The notes under the pieces were generated by a model, which saw nothing but the letters and a program-made list of their open reading frames with translations, was not told the origin of the DNA and did no database searches. From Lentzea pudingi (GTDB lineage: Bacteria; Actinomycetota; Actinomycetes; Mycobacteriales; Pseudonocardiaceae), in the NCBI RefSeq assembly GCF_014646255.1, contig NZ_BMNC01000007.1, forward strand, positions 103,771-167,770: 64,000 bases of DNA. Direction: 5' to 3'. Shown one piece after another: positions 1 to 8,347 of this stretch. The translations under genes and the position numbers were made by a program. How positions within the stretch are numbered: position 1 is the stretch's first letter; each line of letters opens with the position of its first letter.

Positions 1-201
1 GAGGCCGAGGCGGGGATGAACGGGCGGACGGCAAGGTCCAGGCGGGGAGGGAGCGGACGGAGGGCCAGGCAGAGCGGGGCGAGTGAGGCAGTGGCAGCTA
101 GGCGGAGGCGCGGGGGCGCGGGGGCGCGGGGTGGCGCAGGGTGGAGGCGCGGGGTGGCGCGGAGACGTGGCGCGGCGTGGAGGCGGAGCCTCCGATCGCA
201 C

Positions 202-251
202 GCGATGCCGCAGGCGAGCCGTCCCTCGCTCTTGCGATGCCGCAGGCGAGC
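202..251. repeat. Direct repeat flanking palindromic element A
   Basis: An 18-bp unit beginning gcgatgccgcagg occurs at 202-219 and again at 234-251. It recurs once at 32078-32095, just before the second copy of the palindromic element. It therefore belongs to the left flank of the repeat family rather than to a gene. The sequence before it (positions 60-190) is a run of short GC-rich near-repeats (ggcgcgggg-like) with no credible coding signal. Confidence 0.7.
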
Positions 252-271
252 CGTCTTTTCCATAGGCACTG

Positions 272-545
272 GGCGGTGGGGTCCCATCACGAGTCGCGCC
301 ATAGCACTTGCTGCATGCCTGAAGGGGTGTCAACTCGACACGCTTTTCGTCGAGTTGACACCCCTTCAGGCATGTGGCCCGCTCTTGGCTCGGCTCGTGA
401 TGGGACCCCACCGCCAACGCAACCCAGCTACGCAACCGGCAGCCGCCCTGAGCAACAGGCGTGCCATCTACCTACGAGTGGCGCGGGCCCCCTGATCAGA
501 TTGCCGGGGGTCTGGGGGCAGCGCCCCCAGGGGAAGCCCGCAACA
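272..545. repeat. Nested-palindrome dispersed repeat, copy A
   Basis: The outer arms at 272-293 and 394-415 are a perfect 22-bp inverted repeat. The inner arms at 314-339 and 349-374 are a perfect 26-bp inverted repeat around the 9-nt loop acgcttttc. To the right, 416-545 is a block shared with copy B, including two GC-rich hairpins; the clearest is ctgggggc/gccccccag-like at 511-529. The element lies 3' of the minus-strand DUF3151 gene, in the same orientation that copy B has to its neighbour. It could be a REP/MITE-like element or a structured RNA. It encodes no convincing protein. Confidence 0.85.
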
Positions 546-585
546 ACCCGGCCGCCCGCAACAGCAACCACCAACAAAGTCAGCG

Positions 586-1005
586 TCAGACCAGCCCCAA
601 CGCAGCCGGCGCCTTCGGATCCGAGTCGGCGAGGAACCGAGAGCACCGCTCCCACTCCTCATCCTCCCCAATCTCCCGAGCAGCCAGAGCCAACGCCCCC
701 AACGCCCTCAAAAACCCCTGATTGGGCCGGTGATCCCAAGGAACAGGCCCAAACCCCTTCCACCCAGACCGACGCAACTGGTCAAGCCCGCGGTGGTACC
801 CGGTCCGGGCATACGCATAAGCAGCAACAGGGTCCCCACCAGCCAACGCACGCTCAGCCAGCAACGCCCAAGCCTCGGAGAAGTCCGGATACGCACGGAC
901 GATCTTGGCGGGATCAGTACCGCCATCAGCGGCAGCCTGCGCCTCAGGACGTTCGGGAAGACGGGTCGGCTCGGGCCCGAGGAGGTTCTCAACCATGGGA
1001 CCCAT
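586..1005 (-). CDS. DUF3151 domain-containing protein
   Basis: A 139-residue soluble protein that I recognise as the actinobacterial DUF3151 family. Characteristic segments are the N-terminal LGPEPTRLPE, the helical stretch AWALLAERALAGGDPVAAYAYARTGYH (quoted in part), and the GWKGFGPVPWDH and NQGFLRALGALA motifs. The alternating helices resemble a tetratricopeptide-like fold, but no enzymatic residues are evident and the family has no assigned function. It starts with ATG and is full length for the family. The repeat element begins about 40 bp beyond its stop codon. No operon partner is evident: the next minus-strand gene upstream is a tiny membrane protein 60 bp away. Confidence 0.85.
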   Translation of the reverse strand: MGPMVENLLGPEPTRLPERPEAQAAADGGTDPAKIVRAYPDFSEAWALLAERALAGGDPVAAYAYARTGYHRGLDQLRRSGWKGFGPVPWDHRPNQGFLRALGALALAAREIGEDEEWERCSRFLADSDPKAPAALGLV

Positions 1006-1065
1006 CGTGCCGCATGGACGAATCGGGGCTAGCCGAACGTCCTCATCCTGGGACTGGTCCGGGAG

Positions 1066-1182
1066 CTAGATGAACATCCTCAGCACCGCCGCCACCACGG
1101 CCAGCATCAGCACGGTGACGAGCACCCCAGCGATGACCCGCTGCTTCGTGGTCGCCTTGTAACTGTCGGTCTCGGAGCTCAT
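1066..1182 (-). CDS. Small single-pass membrane protein
   Basis: A 38-residue protein beginning MSSETDSYKATTKQRV. One transmembrane helix (about residues 16-36, VIAGVLVTVLMLAVVAAVLRM) ends almost at the C terminus, so it looks tail-anchored. A longer in-frame start at 1293 exists, but that extension encodes low-complexity RVHVR repeats made by a 12-bp tandem repeat at 1240-1283 and is not protein-like. I therefore chose the ATG at 1182. Function unknown. Confidence 0.6.
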   Translation of the reverse strand: MSSETDSYKATTKQRVIAGVLVTVLMLAVVAAVLRMFI

Positions 1183-1239
1183 GGCCGTGCACCTTGCCCT
1201 GACCACCCGACCAACTTCAACGCCGTTCACTCCATCGTG

Positions 1240-1284
1240 CACACGAACATGGACACGAACATGCGCACGAACATGCACACGAAT
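1240..1284. repeat. 12-bp tandem repeat (cacgaacatg unit)
   Basis: Three to four imperfect copies of a 12-bp unit containing cacgaacatg run through 1240-1284, between the divergent small membrane gene and the membrane protein at 1355. It sits in the shared upstream region, so it may influence either promoter. It could equally be neutral slippage DNA. Confidence 0.6.
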
Positions 1285-1354
1285 TGAAAACATCAGGGTA
1301 AAACCAGGGCCAATCAGCCCACCTGGCCCCCAACAACCAGCTCATGATGTTCGG

Positions 1355-2473
1355 ATGATCCAGGGGGCACGGCAGTTCAGGGACCAGTACTGGGAGCGGG
1401 GCACACCGGGCAGGGAGACTCCGGCCAAGCTCACGAAGCAGCTCTACCAGCTGTGGCTCGTCGGTCTCCTGCTGAAACTCATCGGCTCGTCGTGGGACGT
1501 CTCGTGGCACTTCAAGTGGCTCAGGGACGACCTCGCGCCGCCGCATCTGATCAACACGGTCGGCACGGTGACCGTGGTCGGGCTGACGTTGTTCCACACG
1601 TTCACCGGCTACGGCGGCGACAAGCTGACCATTCGGTTGATGCAGGTCGGCAGCGGCATCTTCCTGATCGCGCTGCCGATCGACATCATCAACCACCGCG
1701 TCAACGGGCTCGACATCACGAGTTGGAGCGGGTCGCACGCGCTGCTCTACCTGGGTACGGCGGTGATGCTGGCCGGCGCCATCCGCGGCTGGATGAAGTT
1801 CTACCCCGCGGGCAACGCCAAAACTCTCGGCCTGGCCGCGCTGTGGTTCTTCTTCCTGGAGAACGTCTGGTTCCCCAACCAACACCAGGAGTACGGCGTG
1901 CGCGCGTTGCAGGCCTACGACAACGGTAGGGCCGAGGCAGAGCCGATCCTGTTGCAGTTCGCCGCGGATCAACTGGGCGTGCCGGTCGGCAGAGAAGCCG
2001 TCGTGCACTTCGCGCTGCCCATCGCGGACTGGGTCTCCCCGGTCTGGGGACTGGTCGCGGCCGCGATCGTGCTGGTCATCGCCAGGCGCACGATCAACAA
2101 GCGCTGGGCGGCCACCGCCGTCGCGGCCGGGTACGTCGCCTACCGCTGCCTGATCTGGCCGATGCTCGCCGGGATCGACTTCCCGAAGTCCGCGGTGCCG
2201 CTGTTCCTGGTCCTGGTCGGGCTCGCGATCGACGCGGCGCACGCTATCGAGATGCCGACGCCGGCCGCTGCCGTGCTCGGGTCCGCGGCCGTCACGACGG
2301 TCGGGTACGTCGGCATCTGGTTCCAGCAGGAGTACCTGTGGGGGCCGCCGATCTCGTTCTCGTCGGCGGCGGTCACGGCCGTGCTGCTGGCGGTGCTGTG
2401 GACGGCCGGGGACGTGGTGCTCCACCGGCCGCAGACCCGGCAGCTGATCGCGTCACGCCTCGAGCTGGGCTGA
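1355..2473 (+). CDS. Multi-pass membrane protein, function unknown
   Basis: A 372-residue integral membrane protein with about nine hydrophobic helices (for example LWLVGLLLKLIG, GTVTVVGLTLFHTFTGY, LYLGTAVMLAGAIRG, GLVAAAIVLVIA). Loops carry conserved-looking motifs such as SWDVSWHFKWLRDDLAPPH and NVWFPNQHQEYG. The Trp/His-rich N-terminal loop could bind metal or quinone, but that is inference. I chose the ATG at 1355 because the in-frame extension upstream is compositionally unlike protein. The last 21 bp overlap the 3' end of the convergent HxlR regulator. I do not recognise the family. Confidence 0.7.
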   Translation: MIQGARQFRDQYWERGTPGRETPAKLTKQLYQLWLVGLLLKLIGSSWDVSWHFKWLRDDLAPPHLINTVGTVTVVGLTLFHTFTGYGGDKLTIRLMQVGSGIFLIALPIDIINHRVNGLDITSWSGSHALLYLGTAVMLAGAIRGWMKFYPAGNAKTLGLAALWFFFLENVWFPNQHQEYGVRALQAYDNGRAEAEPILLQFAADQLGVPVGREAVVHFALPIADWVSPVWGLVAAAIVLVIARRTINKRWAATAVAAGYVAYRCLIWPMLAGIDFPKSAVPLFLVLVGLAIDAAHAIEMPTPAAAVLGSAAVTTVGYVGIWFQQEYLWGPPISFSSAAVTAVLLAVLWTAGDVVLHRPQTRQLIASRLELG

Positions 2474-2824
2474 CAACCTGCTGGTGATCCGGCCGAACAG
2501 GTCGGCCAGCGGCTCGCCGACGTCCCGCCCGAACTCAGTCAACCCGTAGGTGACCTGAGGCGGGGTCGTCGGCGCCACCTGACGCCAGATCAGGCCGTCG
2601 TCGACGAGCCCGCGCAACGTCTGGGAGAGCATTTTCTCGCTGATGCCGCGGATGCTCTCGCGCAGCTCGAAGAACCTGAGGTCGTTGGTCTGCAGGGAGA
2701 TCAGCACCCAGATGCCCCAACGGCTGGTGACGTGGTCGACCATCTCGCGTGCGGGGCAGGTGGTGTGAAACACCTCATACCGCTCTGTCGCGCCGGACCG
2801 CGTGAACTGTTTTCCGACCTCCAC
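2453..2824 (-). CDS. HxlR-family transcriptional regulator
   Basis: A 123-residue winged-helix protein of the HxlR family (MarR-like fold). It shows the N-terminal cysteine segment CPAREMVDHVTSRWGIWVLISL (quoted in part), the ELRESIRGISEKMLSQTLRGL recognition region, and the DGLIWRQ wing. The Cys near residue 23 corresponds to the position often used by this family to sense thiol or aldehyde stress. It diverges from the NAD(P)-binding reductase at 2913, a typical HxlR-target arrangement, and the 88-bp gap holds a palindrome suited to be its operator. Its stop overlaps the preceding membrane gene by 21 bp. Confidence 0.88.
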   Translation of the reverse strand: MEVGKQFTRSGATERYEVFHTTCPAREMVDHVTSRWGIWVLISLQTNDLRFFELRESIRGISEKMLSQTLRGLVDDGLIWRQVAPTTPPQVTYGLTEFGRDVGEPLADLFGRITSRLSAQLEA

Positions 2825-2839
2825 GTCCGGAGCTTACCT

Positions 2840-2870
2840 CCAGGTACGTCCTTACGAAAAGTAAGCCTGG
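2840..2870. promoter_or_regulatory. Candidate HxlR operator
   Basis: A two-layer inverted repeat lies in the divergent spacer. Outer arms are ccagg (2840-2844) and cctgg (2866-2870). Inner arms are cttac (2851-2855) and gtaag (2861-2865). It lies 43-73 bp upstream of the reductase start and 16-46 bp upstream of the regulator, so it is well placed to control both. Confidence 0.6.
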
Positions 2871-2912
2871 TTCCTAGCGTCGTGCCCGAAACGACGACGA
2901 AGGAGCCAGAAG

Positions 2913-3740
2913 ATGATCGTGGTGACCGGGGCGACCGGCAACATCGGACGACCCCTCACGAAGGCACTGGCCGAGGCGGGCGAGCAGGTGGTGGCCGTGT
3001 CGCGGCACGCGGCGGAGGTGCCGGACGGCGTGCGGCACCAGGTGGCGGACCTCTCCGATCCGGCGAGCCTCGACCTGAGCGGTGCGAAGGCGTTGTTCCT
3101 GCTGCTGTCCGGCGACCTGCACGCCGTCGGCGCCCGCCCCGCCGAACTGGTCGAACGGGCCGCCGCGCAGGGCGTGCGCCGGGTGGTGCTGCTGTCGTCG
3201 CTGGGCGTGCGGACCAGGCCGTTCGGCACGACGCGGGTCGAACTGCGCGGGCTGGAGGACATCCTCCGGAACTCCGGGCTCGACTGGGCGGTCCTGCGGC
3301 CGGGCGGGTTCGCGTCCAACGCCCTGTGGTGGGCCGAGGCCGTGCGCACACAACGGACCGTCGCGGCGCCGTTCGGGGACACCGCCCTGCCGATCATCGA
3401 CCCGGCGGACATCGCCGAGGTCGCGGCCGCCGCCCTGCGCAGCGACAGGAACGGCGTCCTGGAGCTCACCGGCCCGGAGGTGATCACGCCGCGGCAGCAG
3501 GCGGAGGCGATCGCGGCCGCGCTGGGCGAACCCGTGCGGTTCCACGAGCTCACCCGCGCCGAGGCCAAGGCCGGCATGGAACAGCTGATGCCGGGTGAGC
3601 TCGCCGACGACACCCTGGACATCCTGGGATCGCCCACGCCGGACGAGGTGGCGGTGAGCCCGGACGTCGAGCAGGTCCTCGGCCGCGCCCCGCGCACGTT
3701 CGCCGACTGGACCGCACGCCACGTCGAGGCGTTCCGCTGA
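2913..3740 (+). CDS. NmrA/SDR-like NAD(P)-binding protein
   Basis: A 275-residue atypical short-chain dehydrogenase of the NmrA/QOR2 type. It opens with the nucleotide-binding glycine motif TGATGNIG (residues 5-12), followed by an SSLGV strand end near residue 97 and LRPGGFASN near 129. It lacks the canonical YxxxK catalytic pair, as is usual for NmrA-like NAD(P)H sensors and quinone reductases. A good ribosome site (aggagc) precedes the ATG. It diverges from the HxlR gene and ends at a strong hairpin (3745-3775), so it appears to be a single-gene transcript. Likely role: redox or quinone/aldehyde response under HxlR control (inference). Confidence 0.85.
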   Translation: MIVVTGATGNIGRPLTKALAEAGEQVVAVSRHAAEVPDGVRHQVADLSDPASLDLSGAKALFLLLSGDLHAVGARPAELVERAAAQGVRRVVLLSSLGVRTRPFGTTRVELRGLEDILRNSGLDWAVLRPGGFASNALWWAEAVRTQRTVAAPFGDTALPIIDPADIAEVAAAALRSDRNGVLELTGPEVITPRQQAEAIAAALGEPVRFHELTRAEAKAGMEQLMPGELADDTLDILGSPTPDEVAVSPDVEQVLGRAPRTFADWTARHVEAFR

Positions 3741-3744
3741 CAGC

Positions 3745-3775
3745 AAGAGGGCCCCCGGAGACCGGGGGCCCTCTT
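3745..3775. terminator. Bidirectional terminator
   Basis: A 14-bp perfect GC-rich stem (3745-3758 with 3762-3775) with a 3-nt loop aga. It lies between the stops of the converging reductase and aldolase genes. The flanking aa/tt gives a short U run in either direction. Confidence 0.85.
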
Positions 3776-3786
3776 CACCACGAAGA

Positions 3787-4821
<1,035 letters not shown>

Positions 4822-4979
4822 CGGTGGTCCTCCTCAGGCGCCCTGAACGGGTGTCAGCCCGCATCCTACGAGGCGGGGTCACGGGGCCGCGCCAGTGGCC
4901 GTCCTCACAGAAGGATCGATCAAGTACCAGCTGACCAGCCGGTCCGCACTACTCGTCAGTACGGCGGATAGTGGATGAC

Positions 4980-5264
4980 ATGGCAACTGCTCAGTGGAAC
5001 GGCAAGATCATCGCCTCGAGCGACGACACCGTCGTGGTCGAAGGCAACCACTACTTCCCGCTGGAGTCCGTCGACCCGGCCGTGCTGAAGCCGACGGACC
5101 ACACCTCGCACTGCCCGTGGAAGGGCGACGCGAACTACTACTCACTGCAGGTCGACGGCGCCGAGAACACCAACGCGGCCTGGTACTACGCCGAGCCGAA
5201 GGAAGCGGCGAAGCAGATCAAGGGCCACGTGGCGTTCTGGAAGGGCGTCGAGATCAGCGCCTGA
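4980..5264 (+). CDS. DUF427 domain-containing protein
   Basis: A 94-residue cytoplasmic protein of the DUF427 family: one small beta-rich domain with the family signatures FPLESVD, SHCPWKGDANYYSL and AAWYYAEPKEAA. The CPWKG and NAAWYYxxP motifs are the conserved core. Function is not established. An in-frame GTG at 4971 would add three residues (MDD); I prefer the ATG at 4980, though either is possible. Its stop overlaps the convergent oxidoreductase by 11 bp. Sequence upstream (4822-4970) is shared with the divergent aldolase and holds both promoters. Confidence 0.88.
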   Translation: MATAQWNGKIIASSDDTVVVEGNHYFPLESVDPAVLKPTDHTSHCPWKGDANYYSLQVDGAENTNAAWYYAEPKEAAKQIKGHVAFWKGVEISA

Positions 5265-6036
5265 GCCCCAAAGCGCCGGCCAGTTCCGCGTAGTGGCCGT
5301 TCAGCGACTGGACGGCCACGTGGTCGGCACCCGCGTCGACGTGCGCGCGCAGCTTCTCGGCCACCTGGTCCGGGCTGCCGTGCGCGACCAACGCGTCGAT
5401 CAGCCGGTCGGAGCCCTGCACGTCCTCCTCGGAGAACCCGTACCGGCGCCAGTTGTTCACGTAGTTGGTGAGCCCGAAGTAGATCGCCAGCTTCTCGCGC
5501 GCGAGGGCACGTGCCGCTTCTGGATCGTCGTCGACGACGACGGTCACCTCGGGCGCAAGGAGCTTGTCGCCGAGCGCCTTGCGTGCCTCCGCCGTGTGCT
5601 CGACCGGGACGAGGTACGGGTGGGCGCCCGCGGTCCGGTCGGCGGCGAGCTTCAGCACCTTCGGGCCGAGCGCGGCGAGCACCAGCTTGTCGGCGGGCAC
5701 GTCGAGGCGGTCGAGGTAGCCCACGAGCTTGTCGTAGGGCTTCTCGTAGGCCTGGTCGATCTGCCGGTGGCCCACGCCGACGCCGAGCAGGAACCTGTCG
5801 CTCGCGAGGCGGTGGAACCCGGCGGAGACCTCCTCCGGTTCCGACTGCCACACGTTGACGATCCCGGTCGCGATCGTGATGGACGTCGTGGCGCCGAGCG
5901 CCTGCTCGACCTGGGCGAGGTCGGGCGAGCCCCCGATCCAGAACGTGCCGTAGCCGAGGGCCTCCAGCTCCGCGACCTCGCCGTACTTCTCCGCCCACTC
6001 GTAGTGCGAGCCCCAGACACCGAACGTTCCCAGCAT
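5254..6036 (-). CDS. F420-dependent LLM-class oxidoreductase
   Basis: A 260-residue TIM-barrel enzyme of the luciferase-like monooxygenase superfamily, of the short subfamily seen in actinobacteria that make coenzyme F420. Visible family features are the N-terminal FGVWG strand, GYGTFWIGGSPDL, the ATGIVNVWQ strand, and FLLGVGVGH, which lines the deazaflavin pocket. The DDDPEAARALAREKL helix and the C-terminal GADHVAVQ strand are standard. The substrate cannot be told from sequence. It starts 38 bp from the divergent aldo/keto reductase, so the two may share a promoter region. Confidence 0.85.
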   Translation of the reverse strand: MLGTFGVWGSHYEWAEKYGEVAELEALGYGTFWIGGSPDLAQVEQALGATTSITIATGIVNVWQSEPEEVSAGFHRLASDRFLLGVGVGHRQIDQAYEKPYDKLVGYLDRLDVPADKLVLAALGPKVLKLAADRTAGAHPYLVPVEHTAEARKALGDKLLAPEVTVVVDDDPEAARALAREKLAIYFGLTNYVNNWRRYGFSEEDVQGSDRLIDALVAHGSPDQVAEKLRAHVDAGADHVAVQSLNGHYAELAGALGLRR

Positions 6037-6074
6037 GCGAACCCCAATCGTCGTGGCGGACTACCTTTCGCAGT

Positions 6075-7001
6075 ATGCCGATCTTGAGCACCACAGACCT
6101 GGACGTGGCCCGCCTCTGCCTGGGCGGCAACGTGTTCGGCTGGACCGCCGACGAGGCCCAGTCGTTCGCCGTGCTCGACGCCTACGCCGAGGCGGGCGGG
6201 AACTTCGTCGACACCGCCGACGTGTACTCGGCCTGGGCCGACGGCAACTCCGGCGGCGAGTCGGAGACGATCATCGGCAGGTGGCTGGCGAAGCGCGGTG
6301 ACCGCGACCGGATCGTCGTGGCCTCGAAGGTCGGCATGCTCGCCGGCTTCAACAACCAGAAGCGCGACACCGTGCTGACCGCGGCCGAACGCTCGTTGAA
6401 GCGCCTCGGCGTCGACCACATCGACCTCTACTACAACCACGTCGACGACCCGAACACGCCTCTCGAGGAGACGCTGGCCGCCTACGACCAGCTCGTGCGG
6501 GACGGCAAGGTCCGCTACGTCGCCGCGTCCAACTTCTCCGCCGAACGGCTGGTGAAGGCGCTGAAGATCCAGGAACGCGAGGGCTTCGCGAGGTTCGTCG
6601 CGCTGCAGCCCGAGTACAGCCTGGTCAGCCGCGAGAAGTTCGAGGGCGAACTGCAGGACACCGTGGCGAAGCACGGCCTCGCCACGCTGACCTACTCGTC
6701 GCTCGCCAAGGGCTTCCTGAGCGGCAAGTACCGGCCCGGCGTCGAGGTCGAGAGCGCACGGGCCGGCGCGGCCTCGAAGTTCCTCGACGAGCACGGCCTG
6801 CAGGTGCTCGAGGTGCTCGACGAACTGGCCGAGACGCACGGGACGACGGTCTCGGCGGTCGCCCTGGCGTGGCTCGCCCAGCAGCCGACGGTGGCCGCGC
6901 CGATCGCGTCCGCCCGCACGTTGGAGCAGCTCAGCGACCTCGTCCCGGTGCTCACGCTCGAACTGACCCAGGCGGAGGTGGACCGCCTGAGCGCAATTTA
7001 A
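6075..7001 (+). CDS. Aldo/keto reductase
   Basis: A 308-residue NADPH-dependent aldo/keto reductase with the complete catalytic tetrad: Asp46 and Tyr51 in FVDTADVYSAW, Lys85 in VVASKVG, and His122 in YYNHVDD. The C-terminal NADPH-binding segment APIASARTLEQL is present, so the enzyme looks active on aldehydes or ketones. It diverges from the F420 oxidoreductase across a 38-bp gap. The next gene (SDR) begins 36 bp downstream but has its own palindromic promoter, so the two need not be cotranscribed. Confidence 0.9.
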   Translation: MPILSTTDLDVARLCLGGNVFGWTADEAQSFAVLDAYAEAGGNFVDTADVYSAWADGNSGGESETIIGRWLAKRGDRDRIVVASKVGMLAGFNNQKRDTVLTAAERSLKRLGVDHIDLYYNHVDDPNTPLEETLAAYDQLVRDGKVRYVAASNFSAERLVKALKIQEREGFARFVALQPEYSLVSREKFEGELQDTVAKHGLATLTYSSLAKGFLSGKYRPGVEVESARAGAASKFLDEHGLQVLEVLDELAETHGTTVSAVALAWLAQQPTVAAPIASARTLEQLSDLVPVLTLELTQAEVDRLSAI

Positions 7002-7005
7002 CTTG

Positions 7006-7020
7006 CCAGTAGCTTACTGG
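7006..7020. promoter_or_regulatory. Palindromic operator before SDR gene
   Basis: A perfect inverted repeat, ccagta-gct-tactgg, lies 18-32 bp upstream of the GTG of the SDR gene. It sits between a possible -35 (ttgcca, 7004-7009) and -10 (taggtt, 7024-7029). This is the typical place for TetR/MarR-type repression, but no regulator gene is adjacent. Confidence 0.5.
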
Positions 7021-7037
7021 GAGTAGGTTGCGTTACC

Positions 7038-7898
7038 GTGACGGGCATGGACGTCACGGGCAAGGTGGTAGTGATCACCGGCGCGGCCAGGGGCATCGGC
7101 GCCGAGGTGGCGAAGCAATTGGCCGCGCGCGGGGCTCGTCTCGCGCTCGTCGGGCTCGAGAAGGCCCAGCTCGAAGAGGTCGCGCGGGAGACCGGTGGCA
7201 AGGCGTGGGAAGCCGACGTCACGGACTGGGACGTGCTCGACCGGGTCATGAACGAGGTGGCGGCCCACTTCGGCGGGATCGACGTCGTGGTGGCGAACGC
7301 GGGCATCGCGGCCACCGGGTTCATCCGCTCGATGGACCCCAAGGCGTTCGAACGCGTCATCGAGGTGAACCTGCTCGGTGTGTGGCGCACGGTTCGCACG
7401 GCGCTGCCGCACCTGATCAAGAGCCGTGGCTACTGCCTGGTCGTGTCGTCGCTCGCGGCGATCGTCCACATCCCCGGCAACGCGGCGTACTCGGCGGCGA
7501 AGGCGGGCTGCGAGGCGTTCGCGGACAGCCTGCGCGCCGAGGTCAGGCACCTGGGCGTCGACGTCGGCACCGCGTACTTCTCGTGGATCTCCACGGACAT
7601 GGTCAACAGCGCCGACGAGCACCCGGTCTTCGGCAGGCTGCGCCAGGGCATGCCGGGGCTCGCGAGCAAGAAGTACCCCGTCCGCAACGTCGGCAAGGCC
7701 GTGGTCAGGGGCATCGAGAAGAGGTCGAAGGCGGTCCACGTCCCCGGCTGGGTCGGCGCTCTGAAGTACTTCCGCGCGTTCACGCCGATGGTCGTGGACC
7801 GCCAGGCGGTCGAGGAGGTGGCCGACGCGGACCGCCAGATGGCCGCGAACGACACCTCGGGGCTGGTCGGGCCGGGCGGCCAGGCCGCCAGTCGTTGA
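7038..7898 (+). CDS. Short-chain dehydrogenase/reductase
   Basis: A 286-residue classical-type SDR. The cofactor motif TGAARGIG is at residues 14-21, VANAG near 86-90, the catalytic Ser in VVSSLA near 140, and the YSAAK pair near 153-157. This is a complete active site for NAD(P)-dependent oxidoreduction. The C-terminal extension (about residues 220-286) with a hydrophobic segment resembles membrane-associated SDRs acting on lipids. The start could be the GTG at 7038 or the ATG at 7047. A 104-bp near-palindrome begins directly after the stop. Substrate unknown. Confidence 0.87.
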   Translation: MTGMDVTGKVVVITGAARGIGAEVAKQLAARGARLALVGLEKAQLEEVARETGGKAWEADVTDWDVLDRVMNEVAAHFGGIDVVVANAGIAATGFIRSMDPKAFERVIEVNLLGVWRTVRTALPHLIKSRGYCLVVSSLAAIVHIPGNAAYSAAKAGCEAFADSLRAEVRHLGVDVGTAYFSWISTDMVNSADEHPVFGRLRQGMPGLASKKYPVRNVGKAVVRGIEKRSKAVHVPGWVGALKYFRAFTPMVVDRQAVEEVADADRQMAANDTSGLVGPGGQAASR

Positions 7899-7900
7899 TC

Positions 7901-8004
7901 GCGAGTTCGTGTCGGTCGTCCGGTCAACCGTTCACGCCGGAATCGGCGAAGCCTATTTCGGTGTGAACGATTCGGCCGGACGACCGACTTCAAGACGAAC
8001 TCGC
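7901..8004. repeat. 104-bp near-perfect palindrome
   Basis: Three nested inverted-repeat segments make one long hairpin: gcgagttcgt (7901-7910) with 7995-8004; gtcggtcgtccgg (7911-7923) with 7976-7988; and 7929-7943 with 7955-7969, the last with two G-T pairs. The apical loop is cggcgaagcct. It starts three bases after the SDR stop and ends 25 bp before the stop of the converging YciI gene. It may act as a bidirectional terminator or be a MITE-like insertion. It has no U tract. Confidence 0.8.
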
Positions 8005-8028
8005 CGCCGCGCCGCAGGCGCGGCCATG

Positions 8029-8307
8029 TCACGCGATCCAGGGGCCCATCAGCGGGTTCCACTCGCGGATCGTCCACTGCGCGACGTTCGCGGGCGTGTA
8101 CGGGTCGGCGGCGATGATCTCCTTCAGGGACGCCTCGTCCGCCGCCTCGTAGATGATCAACGCACCGAGGTCGTCCGCGTACGGACCCGACGCGAGGATC
8201 ACGCCTTTCTCGACGAGGGAAGCGATGTACTCGCGGTGTTCGGGTCGCACCGCGAGGCGCTTCTCACGATCGGGACCGAACACCAATTCGACTGCAAAGC
8301 GGGCCAT
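8029..8307 (-). CDS. YciI family protein
   Basis: A 92-residue single-domain protein of the YciI family, which adopts a ferredoxin-like fold. The family core is visible: the His in RPEHREYIASLVEKG, GVILASGPYADD, and the C-terminal DPYTPANVAQWTIREWNPLMG with its conserved Asp-Pro-Tyr. The His/Asp pair is proposed as an active site in this family, but no general function is established. It converges on the SDR gene with the long palindrome between them. Its start is 40 bp from the divergent sigma-factor gene. Confidence 0.85.
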   Translation of the reverse strand: MARFAVELVFGPDREKRLAVRPEHREYIASLVEKGVILASGPYADDLGALIIYEAADEASLKEIIAADPYTPANVAQWTIREWNPLMGPWIA

Positions 8308-8347
8308 GCCACCACCGTAGTGAAGCTGACCGGTACCGTCCTACCTT

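Noticed and set aside
315..373. CRISPR repeat
   Set aside because: The palindrome occurs once per element without spacers or regular arrays.
1066..1293. 75-residue reading of the small membrane gene
   Set aside because: The N-terminal extension encodes RVHVRAHVRVHVRVH made by a 12-bp tandem repeat; the 38-residue start is more natural.
2851..2865. CTTAC/GTAAG as a short terminator
   Set aside because: Too short and in the divergent promoter; reads better as an operator.
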